Counted from the first letter of the stretch, positions 27,301 through 35,859 are shown. The stretch is DNA of 64,000 nucleotides from Streptosporangium brasiliense (GCF_030811595.1 NZ_JAUSRB010000002.1:6820001-6884000); one strand, 5' to 3'. Numbers and translations are program-made. The notes: generated by a model not told the origin, from the letters alone.

Positions 27301-27963
27301 CGAGATGAACCGGGCACCGACCGCGTGCGAGGCCATTGACATCGCCGGGATCGGCGAGAATCCCGCCACCCGGTCCGGGCCGTACGTCTTGATGGTGTGC
27401 ACGTGCGCGGCCGCGATGATCTCGCATGCCTCGTCCCACGTGATGCGGACCAGGCCGCCCTTCCCACGGGCGGACTGGTAGCGGCGGCGCTTGTCCGGAT
27501 CTGTGGTGACCTCCGCCCACGCCGCGACCGGATCGCCCAGCCGCGCCTTGGCCTCCCGATACAGCTCCACCAGCACGCCCCGGGCGTACGGGTAACGCAC
27601 CCTCGTCGGAGAGTAGGTGTACCAGGAGAACGCCGCACCGCGGGGGCAGCCGCGCGGCTCGTACTCCGGCCGGTCACCCCCGACGCTCGGATAGTCGGTC
27701 TGCTGCGCCTCCCAGGTGATGATCCCGTCCTTGACATACACCTTCCACGAGCACGAACCCGTGCAGTTCACCCCGTGCGTGGATCGCACCACCTTGTCAT
27801 GGCTCCACCGATCCCGATAGAACGCGTCCGCCTGCCGGCCGCCCACCTGGTACAACGACCGCAGATCCGGCGAGACCGTCCCCGGCCGCAAATGCCGGCC
27901 CAGTCTCAGCAACGCGTCACTCACCGGCCCGTCCGTGCCCGCCATGCCCGCTCCTTTGCTCAT
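24301..27963 (-). CDS. narG: Respiratory nitrate reductase alpha subunit (molybdoenzyme)
   Basis: 1,220 residues, close to the family length. FS0 cluster motif HGVNCTGSC followed 34 residues later by the fourth ligand Cys in RGCPRG, exactly the H-x3-C-x3-C-x34-C spacing of NarG. Molybdopterin-binding regions follow (VAGFSPIPAMSMASHAVGAR; MIIMGAGANHWFHSDTIYRA; C-terminal dinucleotide-binding domain with TGRQHFYLDHDW). Reduces nitrate to nitrite with quinol-derived electrons. First gene of narGHJI; a second in-frame ATG six codons in is possible. Confidence 0.97.
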   Translation of the reverse strand: MSKGAGMAGTDGPVSDALLRLGRHLRPGTVSPDLRSLYQVGGRQADAFYRDRWSHDKVVRSTHGVNCTGSCSWKVYVKDGIITWEAQQTDYPSVGGDRPEYEPRGCPRGAAFSWYTYSPTRVRYPYARGVLVELYREAKARLGDPVAAWAEVTTDPDKRRRYQSARGKGGLVRITWDEACEIIAAAHVHTIKTYGPDRVAGFSPIPAMSMASHAVGARFISLIGGAMLSFYDWYADLPVASPQVFGDQTDVPESADWWDAAYLMVWGSNVPVTRTPDAHYMAEARYHGQKVVVLAPDYNDAAKFADEWLAPHPGTDGALAMAMGHVILREFFAERERRSFADYVKRFTDLPFLVRLRERGGSYVPDKFLTASDLGDDGREAAFATVLLDARTGDPVVPNGSLAFRHSEQGQGRWNLDLGEVDPLLTCLGGEAAAVALPRFDGHGDGVLERGVPVRRIGGHLVTTVFDLMLAQYGVARDGLPGRWPSGYDDATEPYTPAWQEAITGVPAAAAARIAREFATSAEESGGRSMIIMGAGANHWFHSDTIYRAMLALTTLTGCQGVNGGGWAHYVGQEKCRPITGWAQLASGLDWSRPPRQMIGTAYWYLHTDQWRYDTYSADVVSSPLAEGAFAGKSTADLLAQSARLGWMPSYPTFDRNPLDLADEAGADPGPYVAEQVATGRLGFACEDPDAPENWPRVLTVWRANLLGSSAKGNEYFLRHLLGTDSAVRAEEAAPEQRPGSVAWVEEAPRGKLDLLLSLDFRMTSTTLFSDIVLPAATWYEKHDLSSTDMHPFVHAFTPAIDPPWQTRTDFAAFHAIATAFSELAKTHLGTRTDLVAVPLLHDTPDELATPHGRVRDWRATGQTPTPGRDFPKLVAVERDYGAVAEKMAALGPLLERLGATTKGLTFDVSGEIDRLARMNGTARGGVADGRPSLARDRDLCEAILALSGTTNGRLAAQGFATLGRRTGTSFDGLADEHKQIAFADTQARPVPVTTSPEWSGSEAHGRRYSAFTINVEHRKPWHTLTGRQHFYLDHDWMHETGEALPVYRPPLNMTALFAEPGVGESGEDGITVRYLTPHSKWSIHSEYQDNLLMLTLSRGGPTIWMSPADAAKAGIADNDWIEAVNRNGVVVARAVVSHRMPEGTVYMYHAQERVVDVPKSETSGLRGGIHNSLTRLLVKPTHLIGGYAQLSFAFNYLGPTGNQRDEVTVIRRRGQEVDY

Positions 27964-28203
27964 CCGTCACCACCTCGCCTGATCACGGATCACGCCATAC
28001 CCGGCAAGCCCGGCTTTACCGCCCAGGAGACCCGCATCGTCTTCCCGAGCATTCCGGAACGACCAGCCGCGACCAGCTCTCACGGCGTTACCCGGCCGGA
28101 CTTTCCGGTGCCATGGCCCAGTAGCGCGCCAGCAGGTTCAACCGGGACCAGCCCTTGGGCCGATGCCGCCCCGGTCAGTCGGCAAGCCGCGATCGCCGCG
28201 AGG

Positions 28204-28520
28204 TCACCTGCGCAGCATCGGACGCAGGAGCCGCCAGCCGCCGCCGTCCAGCTCCGCCTCGACGGTGATCATGCCGAAGAAGCTGGCGTTCTCGCTTGTG
28301 CGCCGGGAAGATGTGGGCCAGCAACTCATCAGGCACCTCCCGGCCAGTGGCGCGCAGCTGCCGCACCGCCAGCGCGTAGTACCCGGTGGATAACAGGTGA
28401 CGACAGCGTTGATCAGCACGGTCACACACCACGCCTGGTCGGTCTGGTCGGGGCGGCATGTCAGGGCGACATACCGGATCAGGTCGTCCCGGCCGATGTC
28501 GGGTTACGACCGCAACCGCT
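28204..28520 (-). pseudogene. Tn3-family transposase, C-terminal remnant
   Basis: Pieces in two frames and with an internal stop reconstruct the C-terminus of a Tn3-type transposase: PDIGRDDLIRYVALTCRPDQ, TDQAWCVTVLINAVVT, then after a shift STGYYALAVRQLRATGREVP and DELLAHI, and finally SFFGMITVEAELDGGGWRLL. Not derived from the intact-looking Tn at 32297, whose transposase C-terminus differs. The interval from the narG start to here (27964-28203) holds nothing else. Confidence 0.75.
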
Positions 28521-28672
28521 CCAACTGGTCTTCGGAGAACATCTGGGTTGACATCGATCGTCCCCACACCGTCATCGGTCAGGATCGCACGAACCGTAGC
28601 GAAAGTGATCAACGAACGGAACGGGCTTGTATCAGTGCGGGTCAGGCAAATCCGGTGGAAATCACCCGGGGA

Positions 28673-28887
28673 CTACTGGCCGGCGTGCTCGTAGGCGTGC
28701 ACCGGGCTGGAGTAGGCGTCGTCGGGGACGTGCCGGCCGTCTACGGAGCAGGCGAGGACCCCGGCGGCGCGCAGCGCGCACAGGCGGTACTGGCCGTTGG
28801 TGATTGCGTCGTGGCCGTCGTCCCAGGCGATCGGGTCGATCTCGAAGCTGTCGAGCCAGTGCTCGTCTTGCCGGGTGAGCCTGCGTA
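28673..28887 (-). pseudogene. Fragment of an unidentified protein fused to the end of the GrpB remnant
   Basis: A third minus-strand frame reads RLTRQDEHWLDSFEIDPIAW, then DDGHDAITNGQYRLCALRAA and GVLACSVDGRHVPDDAYSSP, ending HEYEHAGQ-like just before a stop at 28673. The ITNGQ.R.CALRAAGV pattern recalls small ParB/sulfiredoxin-like plasmid proteins, but this is uncertain. It has no start; it joins the GrpB remnant at about 28885. Confidence 0.45.
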
Positions 28888-29193
28888 GAGATGGTGCGAA
28901 GGCGTATCCGCAGGGCTGGTGAACGCTTCTCGCCCCGGTATGTTCCCGTTTCCTTCGTGGTGGTAGCCGAGGAGACGCAGGTTCTTGATGACGGCGGGCA
29001 GGTCGTCACGGGTGTTGATGACCACGTCGATGTCGATGATGGGCTTGGCTGGCAGGCCTGGGACTGCGGTGCTGCCGACATGCTCGATTCGCTGGGCGAG
29101 CGAGCCGAGTCTGTGGGCGATCGGGTCGCGGATTGCCGCGAACATCTCGAGCCAGCACGGGTCGTAGGGGACGATCTTGATGGGCGTGCTCAA
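28885..29193 (-). pseudogene. GrpB-family (nucleotidyltransferase-fold) protein, 3' truncated
   Basis: TTG start at 29193 with AGGAG upstream. IKIVPYDPCWLEMFAAIRDP, LAQRIEHVGSTAVPGLPAKP and IIDIDVVI are the GrpB signature (UPF0157; conserved GST and DID). Homology stops after PSHHLYA at about 28885, where another gene fragment begins; the frame itself runs to 28741 in unrelated sequence. A chimeric deletion product, probably non-functional. Confidence 0.75.
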
Positions 29194-29386
29194 TCAGGGT
29201 GCTCCTCTGCTGGTCGTATGCCGGCGGTGGCTGATCTCAGCAGCGTAGCCAGTCCAGTCGCCGCTGTTCCGGGCCGAGCTCGCGCGATCCCCTCCGGCAA
29301 GGGGTGGCAGCACACCTGGTGATCGCTGCGAGCGACCTGTATCGCCGCTGGACCCGAGCCAACCCCGCCGGCGGGCCGAAATGTGA

Positions 29387-29392
29387 TATGAT
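29387..29392 (+). promoter_or_regulatory. Possible -10 box (TATGAT) of a leaderless transcript
   Basis: TATGAT lies 9 bases before the ATG at 29402, inside an AT-rich patch in otherwise GC-rich DNA, and no ribosome-binding site precedes the ATG. This fits a leaderless mRNA starting at or next to the start codon, which is common in actinomycetes. No clear -35 box. Confidence 0.4.
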
Positions 29393-29401
29393 CATTTTGT
29401 C

Positions 29402-29806
29402 ATGGACAGTCATGACACATTCCAGCCTCGGATTCCTCTCGCCGACGACTCTGACGGCCCCGTGGCCCGCTTCGTCGCGGCCATGAACGCCGGTGACCCC
29501 CATGCGCTCGACCACGTCTACGAGGACGGCGCAGTCCTCGTACCGGCGCCCGGCCATCCCGTCACCGGCCCCGCGCGTCTCGCCGCCAACCAGCACCTGC
29601 AGAGCTTCGGGCTGCCGATCGAGGCTCGTCCGAGACACGCGTACGTGGCCGGTGACATCGCCCTGCTCATCGTCGACTGGTCCATGCGCGGCACGGCAAG
29701 CGACGGCACCGAGATCGACATGAGCGGCACCGCGACCGACGTCGTCCGCCGCGGCCCCGACGGCCGGTGGCGCTACGTCATCGACAACCCCCACGGCACC
29801 AGCTGA
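29402..29806 (+). CDS. SnoaL/DUF4440-like NTF2-fold protein
   Basis: 134 residues. ARFVAAMNAGDPHALDHVYE, GPARLAANQHLQSFGLPIEA, DIALLIVDWSMRGTASDGTE and RGPDGRWRYVIDNPHG follow the order of the cone-shaped NTF2 fold used by polyketide cyclases, isomerases and many uncharacterised stress proteins. No catalytic assignment is possible. Alone between debris on both sides; probably leaderless. Confidence 0.85.
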   Translation: MDSHDTFQPRIPLADDSDGPVARFVAAMNAGDPHALDHVYEDGAVLVPAPGHPVTGPARLAANQHLQSFGLPIEARPRHAYVAGDIALLIVDWSMRGTASDGTEIDMSGTATDVVRRGPDGRWRYVIDNPHGTS

Positions 29807-30202
29807 CCAGCTCAGCCGCCGAAATGCGATCCACACCAGGGATCATGTCACCGGCCGCCGGGCGGTTATGGTCCTTCGAGAAAGCCGGCTGGAACGCACC
29901 TGGGAGATCGCCAAGGCGTGCGGGCTGAAGGGCCTCGCCTCGGCCGTGCGCTGACTGCGCCAGTACCTCACGCAGCTTGGGTGCTTCCCTCGTGGCCGGG
30001 GCGGAGTTTCCTGACGAAGTGGTCGACCACGCCGCCGGCCGCGCTGCCGTCAACGAGTCATCGCCACCGAGTGACAGATCACCCGAACGTGGACTCCTCA
30101 CATACACTTCTGCCATGTCGCGTTGCGCCAGGCCCGGCCCCCGCCCGGGTTCCGTGCACCATCGCTGACATCCGATGCGGCCGAGCCGACAAAGGGAAAT
30201 TT
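29807..30202. other. Gap with a possible short gene remnant
   Basis: Around 29875-29955 the plus strand codes for FEKAGWNAPGRSPR-like and LERTWEIAKACGLKGLASAV-like stretches in different frames. Nothing assignable; the promoter of the following VOC gene should lie near its end. Confidence 0.35.
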
Positions 30203-30565
30203 ATGATCACCCATATCAACGTCGCCGTCATGTACGTAGCCGATCAGCAGCGGTCGATGGATTTCTATGTCGACAAGCTCGGTTTCACCAAGACCGTCGA
30301 CGCCGAGATGTGGCCAGGAGCGCGCTGGGTGGAGGTCAAACCGCCGAACGGACAGACCTCGATCACTTTGCACAGCGCGGAGGCGTTCGGCAAGAAGCCG
30401 GGCGAGGGTGCCTATCTCACCTTCGCCTGCGATGACATCGACGAGACGGTGCGTCAGTTGCGCGAGGTCGGCGTCACCGTGACCGACCCGGTGAAGGAGC
30501 CCTGGGGCACCTACATCAAGGCCACCGACCCGGACGGCCACGAGGTCATGATCTCCAAGAAGTGA
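30203..30565 (+). CDS. VOC-family glyoxalase/bleomycin-resistance-like protein
   Basis: 120 residues from ATG 30203 with AAAGGGAAA upstream; the longer frame from 29918 is non-coding. MITHINVAVMYVADQQRSMD then FYVDKLGF, VEVKPPNGQTSITLH, and GTYIKATDPDGHEVMI are the two half-domains of a single-chain glyoxalase fold. His6 and the Glu in HEVMI could be metal ligands. Substrate unknown. Followed by a strong nested hairpin. Confidence 0.92.
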   Translation: MITHINVAVMYVADQQRSMDFYVDKLGFTKTVDAEMWPGARWVEVKPPNGQTSITLHSAEAFGKKPGEGAYLTFACDDIDETVRQLREVGVTVTDPVKEPWGTYIKATDPDGHEVMISKK

Positions 30566-30600
30566 CAGGCGAGAGCGGGTCCGGGGCTTGAGCAGCAACC

Positions 30601-30657
30601 GAACGGCCAGTTACGTTAAGGAGCTTGGCGGGCTCCTCTTATTGTCACTGGCCGTTC
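30601..30657 (+). terminator. Nested hairpin terminator after the VOC gene
   Basis: Outer stem GAACGGCCAGT (30601-30611) with ACTGGCCGTTC (30647-30657), perfect over 11 bp, encloses an inner stem GGAGC/GCTCC (30620-30636) followed by TCTTATT, which is like a classical intrinsic terminator. The two alternative folds could also form a small transposon end or regulatory structure. Confidence 0.6.
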
Positions 30658-30696
30658 CGATGCGGATGGCACAGGGCGGGACGTTGACCGGACAGA

Positions 30697-30714
30697 ATCA
30701 GATTTCTATCTGAT
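30697..30714. promoter_or_regulatory. Perfect 7-bp inverted repeat, candidate operator
   Basis: ATCAGAT-TTCT-ATCTGAT, 18 bp, in an AT-richer stretch upstream of the methyltransferase. Form and size suit a dimeric repressor, but no cognate regulator is adjacent. Confidence 0.35.
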
Positions 30715-30873
30715 ACAGGACTTAACATACCTTTTCCGGGCGCTGGTTGTCTTGTCTCACTCAACCTGAGGCGGTCTCATCCAAACTGAGGTATCTGATG
30801 GTTTGCCTCACCTGTCTAAGGCATGATCACGACCGGCGGGTGATGGTGGAGCGCCTACTGTCCCCTCTCATTT

Positions 30874-31011
30874 GGGAGTCCCGGTAACATCGGCGAAATT
30901 TTCAACGGACACGCAGGTCAGAGCTTTCTTAAGGACCTTCGAGCACGGCTGGGAAGGTTGACCGCTGACCTGCATATCCGTTGTTTCCTGCGTCGTTACC
31001 ACCGGGACCCC
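30874..31011. mobile_element. 138-bp MITE-like element
   Basis: Outer ends GGGAGTCCCGGTAAC (30874-30888) and GTTACCACCGGGACCCC (30995-31011) are inverted repeats with small gaps. Inner blocks 30903-30921 and 30965-30983 are inverted copies matching at 17 of 19 bases. The right end resembles the left arm of the repeat at 47635 (shared CAGGAAACAACGGATAT). No coding. It lies directly upstream of the methyltransferase and must contain or displace its promoter. Confidence 0.55.
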
Positions 31012-31036
31012 ATACCCAGGCCGCTATCGTCGCCAG

Positions 31037-31834
31037 ATGCCCGAAGCTCCTGAGAAGTTCAACACCGCGATGACCACCTGGCGGGAGTGGCAGGACGCCC
31101 CCTGGGGCCGACTGCGCTACTCGATCGCCGAGGCAAACCTGCTCCGTCACCTCGACAGCCTGGGCGGCGAACCGCTGCGGATCCTCGACCTCGCCGGTGG
31201 CGACGGCGGCGACGCCATCCGCCTCGCGGCCCGCGGGCACCATGTCACCATCGTTGACTACGCGCCCGCCATGCTCGCCGTAGCCACCGAGCGAGCCGCG
31301 GCAGGCGGCGTGACAGCACTGATCAACTGCGTTGAGGCCGACGCGACCGATCTGCCCCGCGACCTCGCCAACGGGAAGTTCGATGTCGTGCTCTGCCACA
31401 ACCTCCTGCAATACATGGAGGACATCCCGGGGACTCTCACCTCGGTACTTGCCCCGCTGAAGCCCGGGGGCCTGGTCTCTGTCATGGCGATCAACCGGCA
31501 TTCGGTGTCCTTGAACATCGCCGTCCGGGAGATGGACCCCGCGGCCGCGCTCGCCGCACTCGACACCGATCAGGCTCGAACCCAGATGTTCAACTCGGCG
31601 CTGACGCTCCACACAGCCGAAGAGATCATCCCCACCCTGCGAAAGCTCGGATGCCGGGACATCGCCCACTACGGCATCCGCAGCTTCTGCGACTACATCA
31701 CCGACGACGCACGCAAGCACGAACCGGACTTCTACGCCGACCTCGAACGCCTCGAGCTCGCCACCACCGCACGCCCGCCCTATATGCACACCGCCCGGCT
31801 CTTCCAGCTCATCGCCTGGAAGCAGACCAACTGA
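31037..31834 (+). CDS. SAM-dependent methyltransferase (SmtA/CmoA-like)
   Basis: 265 residues. Class I Rossmann methyltransferase: LRILDLAGGDGGDAIRLAAR (motif I, AdoMet binding), VTIVDYAPAMLAVA (motif II acid), FDVVLCHNLLQYMED and LKPGGLVSVMAI. The start YSIAEANLLRHL is typical of the SmtA group. Substrate unknown. Stands between a MITE and the Tn3-type transposon. Confidence 0.9.
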   Translation: MPEAPEKFNTAMTTWREWQDAPWGRLRYSIAEANLLRHLDSLGGEPLRILDLAGGDGGDAIRLAARGHHVTIVDYAPAMLAVATERAAAGGVTALINCVEADATDLPRDLANGKFDVVLCHNLLQYMEDIPGTLTSVLAPLKPGGLVSVMAINRHSVSLNIAVREMDPAAALAALDTDQARTQMFNSALTLHTAEEIIPTLRKLGCRDIAHYGIRSFCDYITDDARKHEPDFYADLERLELATTARPPYMHTARLFQLIAWKQTN

Positions 31835-32296
31835 TGTTGGACCAGCCGCCGGTCGACGCCTCTGGCTGCTTGCCAGGTCACGGTGGTATCGGTGGGCGCG
31901 CATTCCACGGCATAATCACCAGCCGGTCACCGGCCGCCGCCGGGGCGTCGAGTCGCGCCCATCATGAGGATGCTTGCAGGAGTAGTTCGCTGAACGAGGC
32001 CATTAGCCCCACCCCGATCCACATGGCGGCCTGCGGTGAGGTCGCCGCTTCGGCGGCCCGGCACTGGTGCGGGCAACCGGGTTGCGCGGTGGCCTGCCCC
32101 ATCGCCACCTGCGAGATCTGTTTCCCCCCTTCACCGCAGATCACCTGGCCGTTTCGGTGAGCACGCGCGACTGCGCCTCGGCCGTCGTCTTCCGACGGTG
32201 CCCCCGAGGCTAACGTCGGCGTCCGGAGGGTTTTCCGAACGGGTGATCGGAAATCGGGTGGCGGGCCGGTAGGGTCGCCATGTGCGTGACCTGGTT
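31835..32296. other. Left flank of the transposon, no supported gene
   Basis: A 108-codon plus-strand frame contains ARHWCGQPGCAVACPIATCE (Cys-rich) and a minus-strand frame of 115 codons opposes it; neither has family support. The last five bases, TGGTT (32292-32296), are the target duplication of the transposon. Confidence 0.45.
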
Positions 32297-32338
32297 GGGG
32301 TCCAGCCAAGGTGAGCCCAAAAGCCGCAATACATGATC
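32297..32338 (+). repeat. Left terminal inverted repeat of the Tn3-family transposon
   Basis: Begins GGGGTCCAGCCAAGGTGAGC; two mismatches (positions 9 and 38) with the right end. Preceded by the target duplication TGGTT. Confidence 0.95.
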
Positions 32339-32548
32339 GTTAAGCGGCTTTCGGGCTGGTCAGCGGCCTGCCGATGACCCGTCGGGGTCGCTGGGGCGGC
32401 GAGCGGTCCGGTGTGGCGAGCATTAGATACCGCTTCGTTCCCTGGTGCGCTTTTTGCCCTTTTGGCTCCGACTGGAGACGATGTCGCGCGTGCGCATAGA
32501 TCATGTGGGCACGTTGGCGCGGGTATCGGGTGGAGTGGGACGTCAGGG

Positions 32549-34567
32549 ATGACCTCGATTGAGCGGACCGCGTATCCGCGGTTCAAGCGGCTGATCGGCG
32601 CACGGGAGCTGCATCTGTTCTTCTCCCCGACCAGCCAGGAGGTGGCCTGGGCGGCTGAGGGCACCGACTCCTACGAGCACCAGCTCGCGCTGCTGGTGGC
32701 GCTGAAGTCGTATCAGCGGATGGGTTGCTTCCCCAGGCGGGAGGAGGTCCCGGACGTGGTGGTGGACTTCGTGCGGCGGGTGGTGGATCTGCCGGAGGGG
32801 ACGCTGCCGGTGTACGCCTCGGAGCGCACGGCTCAGCAGCACCGCACCCAGGTGCGGCGGCGCACCGGTGTGGTCTACGACGGCGTGCGGGCCCGGGCGC
32901 TGGCTGAGAAGACGATCCGGGACGAGGCCGCGTCGAAGAACAACCCGGCGGACCTGATCAACGTCGCGTTGGAGAAGCTGGTCGAGGCGGGATATGAGCT
33001 TCCGGCGTTCTCCACGTTGGACGCCATGGCCTCGACCGTGCGCGGTGAGGTCAATGATGCGATCTATGCGGGTATCGGCGCCCGGATGAGCGAGGTGGAG
33101 CGGGCTAGTCTGCTGGGGCTGCTGGAGGTGGTGGATGTGGGGCCCGGCAATAAGACGTTGTTCAACCGGCTCAAGCAGTCCGCCAAGCGCGCCACCTGGT
33201 CGCATTTCCGTAGGCAGACGGCCCATCTGGAGTGGGTGGACGGCCTCGGTGACACCGGGGTGTGGCTGGAGGGGGTGGCCACGGGGAAGATCGCGGACTT
33301 CGCCGGGGAGGCGGCCGCGGCCGATGCCGGGGTGCTGAAGGATTACGCGCCGCCCAAGCGGGTGGCGGTGCTGGCGTGCTTGGTGCACAAGGCGCGGATG
33401 CGGGCCCGAGACGAGCTGGCCACGATGTTCTGTAAGCGCGTCGCCATCAAGGTCAAAAGGGCCAGAGATGAGCTGGAGGAGATCCGCAGGCATCAGCAGA
33501 GCCTGGTGGAGGCGTTGATCGGCAACTACGCCACCCTGCTGCGGCAGGTCGATGAGCAGGGGCCGGCCCATGCGGCCCAGCTCAGGGCGGCGCGGATGAC
33601 GCGGGCGGCGCTTACGGCGTTGGAGGGTCTGGACGAGCACGCGGGCGCCGATGAGGTGCTGCGGCGATTCGACGGCCGTCTGTCGCCGGCGTTCCTCGCG
33701 CTGGCCCGGGGCCTGCGGGTGCAGGCGGGTGCTTTGGGCGCGGTGCAGGACGCGGTGGGCGGTTTCGGCGGGTTCACTCAGCAGTACGAGCAGATCGAGA
33801 AGGTCGCCGCGCACCACGGCGATAACTGGGAGGTGTTGTTGTATGCGCAGTTGCGCAAGGACCGCGCGGTGATGTTCGACCTCACCTCGGTGCTGGAGCT
33901 GACCGCGACCAGCACCGACCGCCGGGTGCTGGAGGCCCTGGAGCACGCCCGCCGGCACAAGACGGCCCGGGATTTCATCCCGGACGTCGATGAGGATGGC
34001 CGCCCGGTGGATGTCTCCTTTGCCACCCAGAACTGGCAGAAGGTCATCCGGGAGCGCGCCCGGCCCGGGATGTTCGTGCGGCGCCACTTCGAGGCGATGG
34101 TGTTCGCGGGCCTGGCCGATGAGCTGCGGACGGGCGATGTGGCGGTGGTCGGCTCGGAGGAGTACGCCGACTGGAGCGCCCAGCTGCTGTCGTGGGAGGT
34201 GGTGCAGGCCAAGCTGCCGGCCTACCTGGTGGATGTCGGCCTGCGCGAGGCAGGAGACGATCGCCCGTTCGACGCGGCGGCCTTCCGCGCGCAGCTGCAC
34301 AACAAGCTCACCGCTGCCACCGCGGAGGCCGATGCGAGCTATCCCGACAACGAGGACCTGTTGATCGACCCCGAGACGGGTGTGCCGACCTTGAACCGGC
34401 GCAAAGCCGACGTCCAGCGGCCCTCGGCCAAGAAGCTGGAGCAAGAGATCAGGTCCCGGATGCCGGAGCGGTCCCTGCTGGGGATTTTGGCCCGGACCGC
34501 CTGTCGCGGGCGTGGGGGGATGGGACGACCGTGGCGGCCGACGGCACCCACATGGACACCTATCTGA
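32549..34567 (+). pseudogene. tnpA: Tn3-family transposase, 5' part
   Basis: From ATG 32549 the frame encodes the DUF4158 DNA-binding region (YPRFKRLIGARELHLFFSPT) and the long helical middle of a Tn3 TnpA, ending with homologous sequence at RMPERSLLGILARTA (about 34495). After that 24 residues are out of frame before the stop at 34567. In related transposases some 80-90 residues separate this point from the LSRAWGDGT block, so a deletion of roughly 250 bp that is not a multiple of three is inferred. The catalytic residues lie in the other frame, so this product cannot transpose by itself. Confidence 0.85.
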
Positions 34568-35505
34568 ACAACCTCCTCGCTGAGACCTCTGTGCGGTACG
34601 GCAAGCCCGGCGGCATCGCCTACCACCACATCGCCGACACCTACATCGCGCTGTTCACGCACTTCATCCCGTGCGGGGTGTGGGAGGCGGTCTACATCAT
34701 CGAGGGGTTGTTGAAAAACGCCTCCGAGGTGCAGCCCACCACCATCCACGCCGACACTCAAGGCCAGAGCCTGCCCGTTTTCAGCCTGGCCCATCTGCTG
34801 GGCTTTGAGCTGATGCCCCGGATCCGCAACTGGAAGGACCTGAACTTCTACCGGCCCGGCAAGCAGAGCAGCTACGTCCACATCGACGCGCTGTTCGGCG
34901 AGCCGGGCGCCAACGTCATTGACTGGGACCTGATCGAAAACCACTTCGAGGATCTGATGCGGGTGGCGGTCTCGGTGCGCGAGGGCGCGATCTCCTCCAC
35001 GCTGCTGCTGCGCCGGCTTCGCTCCGGCTCCAAGCGCAACGCCCACTACACCGCCTTCCGTGAGGTGGGCCGGGTGATCCGCACCGTGCAGTTGTTGCGC
35101 TACCTGTCGGATCCGGCGATGCGCCGCCGGGTCACTGCGGCCACCAACAAGGTCGAGGCCTACAACGGCTTTTCCGAATGGCTGCGCTTCGGCAACCGCG
35201 GGGTGATCGCCGACAACGACCCCGTCGAGCAGGAGAAGACGCTGAAGTTCAACGCCCTGCTCACCAACGCGGTGATTTTCCATAACACCCTGGACATCGC
35301 CGAGGTCGTGCGCCAGCTGCAGGCCGAGGGCTGGATCATCGAGCCCGAGGACCTGGCCCAGGTCTCCCCGTACCTGACGGAGTCGATCAACCGGTTCGGC
35401 CAGTACGCCACGCACGAGCTCGACGCGGAGCCCGAGGCGTATGAACCCCACCTGGACGTCGACTTCACCAAGCTCGGCGAAGCCGACACCGAACAGGCCG
35501 CATGA
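34498..35505 (+). pseudogene. tnpA: Tn3-family transposase, 3' part with the catalytic domain
   Basis: In the next frame: RLSRAWGDGTTVAADGTHMD (first catalytic Asp), AYHHIADTYIALFTHFIPCG, TTIHADTQGQSLPVFSLAHL (second Asp), GSKRNAHYTAFREVGRVIRT, and NKVEAYNGFSEWLRFG (catalytic Glu), then the usual C-terminus FNALLTNAVIFHNTLDIAEV. All three acidic residues of the DDE site are present. It overlaps the 5' part and would need a frame change to be joined to it. Ends at 35505, followed by a strong hairpin. Confidence 0.87.
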
Positions 35506-35528
35506 CGCTGGCCGGCTGCTATCGGCAG

Positions 35529-35553
35529 GTCGCCGGCCCCTGGGGCCGGCGAC
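35529..35553 (+). terminator. 12-bp stem hairpin after tnpA
   Basis: GTCGCCGGCCCC (35529-35540) and GGGGCCGGCGAC (35542-35553) are perfect inverted repeats 23 bp after the tnpA stop, with an extremely tight loop. Likely ends the transposase transcript before the cargo. Confidence 0.7.
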
Positions 35554-35583
35554 CCGATGGCAGATGTGGCCTCGAAGGGTGTT

Positions 35584-35859
35584 TCACGCTGCGGGCGGTT
35601 TCACCGCACGCAGATGACGGGCGCCGGCAGGGACGTCCTCGATGTGGCTTTGCTCGATCAGTTTCCCCGCGAGATCGTCCAGGGTTCGGGCCGCGACCAC
35701 GTTCACCAGACTGCGCCTGGCGGCTTCATCGCTGATGGGGTGTCGGCGGATGGCGACCCATTCGCCGTACCAGTCGGTGATGTCCCCCACCCGACCTGCC
35801 GGGGAGCCGAAGAGCCGGTCCGGCTCAGTGATCAGCACGGCTGCGGACAGCCCGCGCAT
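35584..35859 (-). CDS. Small hypothetical protein in the transposon
   Basis: 91 residues (LSAAVLITEPDRLFGSPAGR, VAIRRHPISDEAARRSLVNV, RTLDDLAGKLIEQSHIED). Composition is more protein-like than that of the opposing plus-strand frame (35557-36072), but no family is recognised and no ribosome-binding site stands out. The rest of 35554-36049 holds no other candidate. May be a fragment. Confidence 0.4.
   Translation of the reverse strand: MRGLSAAVLITEPDRLFGSPAGRVGDITDWYGEWVAIRRHPISDEAARRSLVNVVAARTLDDLAGKLIEQSHIEDVPAGARHLRAVKPPAA

Noticed and set aside
24709..27339. 876-codon plus-strand frame
   Set aside because: Antisense shadow of narG; His/Gln/Arg/Gly-rich with no family features.
32131..32548. 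Upstream extension of the tnpA frame and an opposing minus-strand ORF across the left transposon end
   Set aside because: Both cross or lie next to the terminal repeat; the DUF4158 homology starts at ATG 32549.
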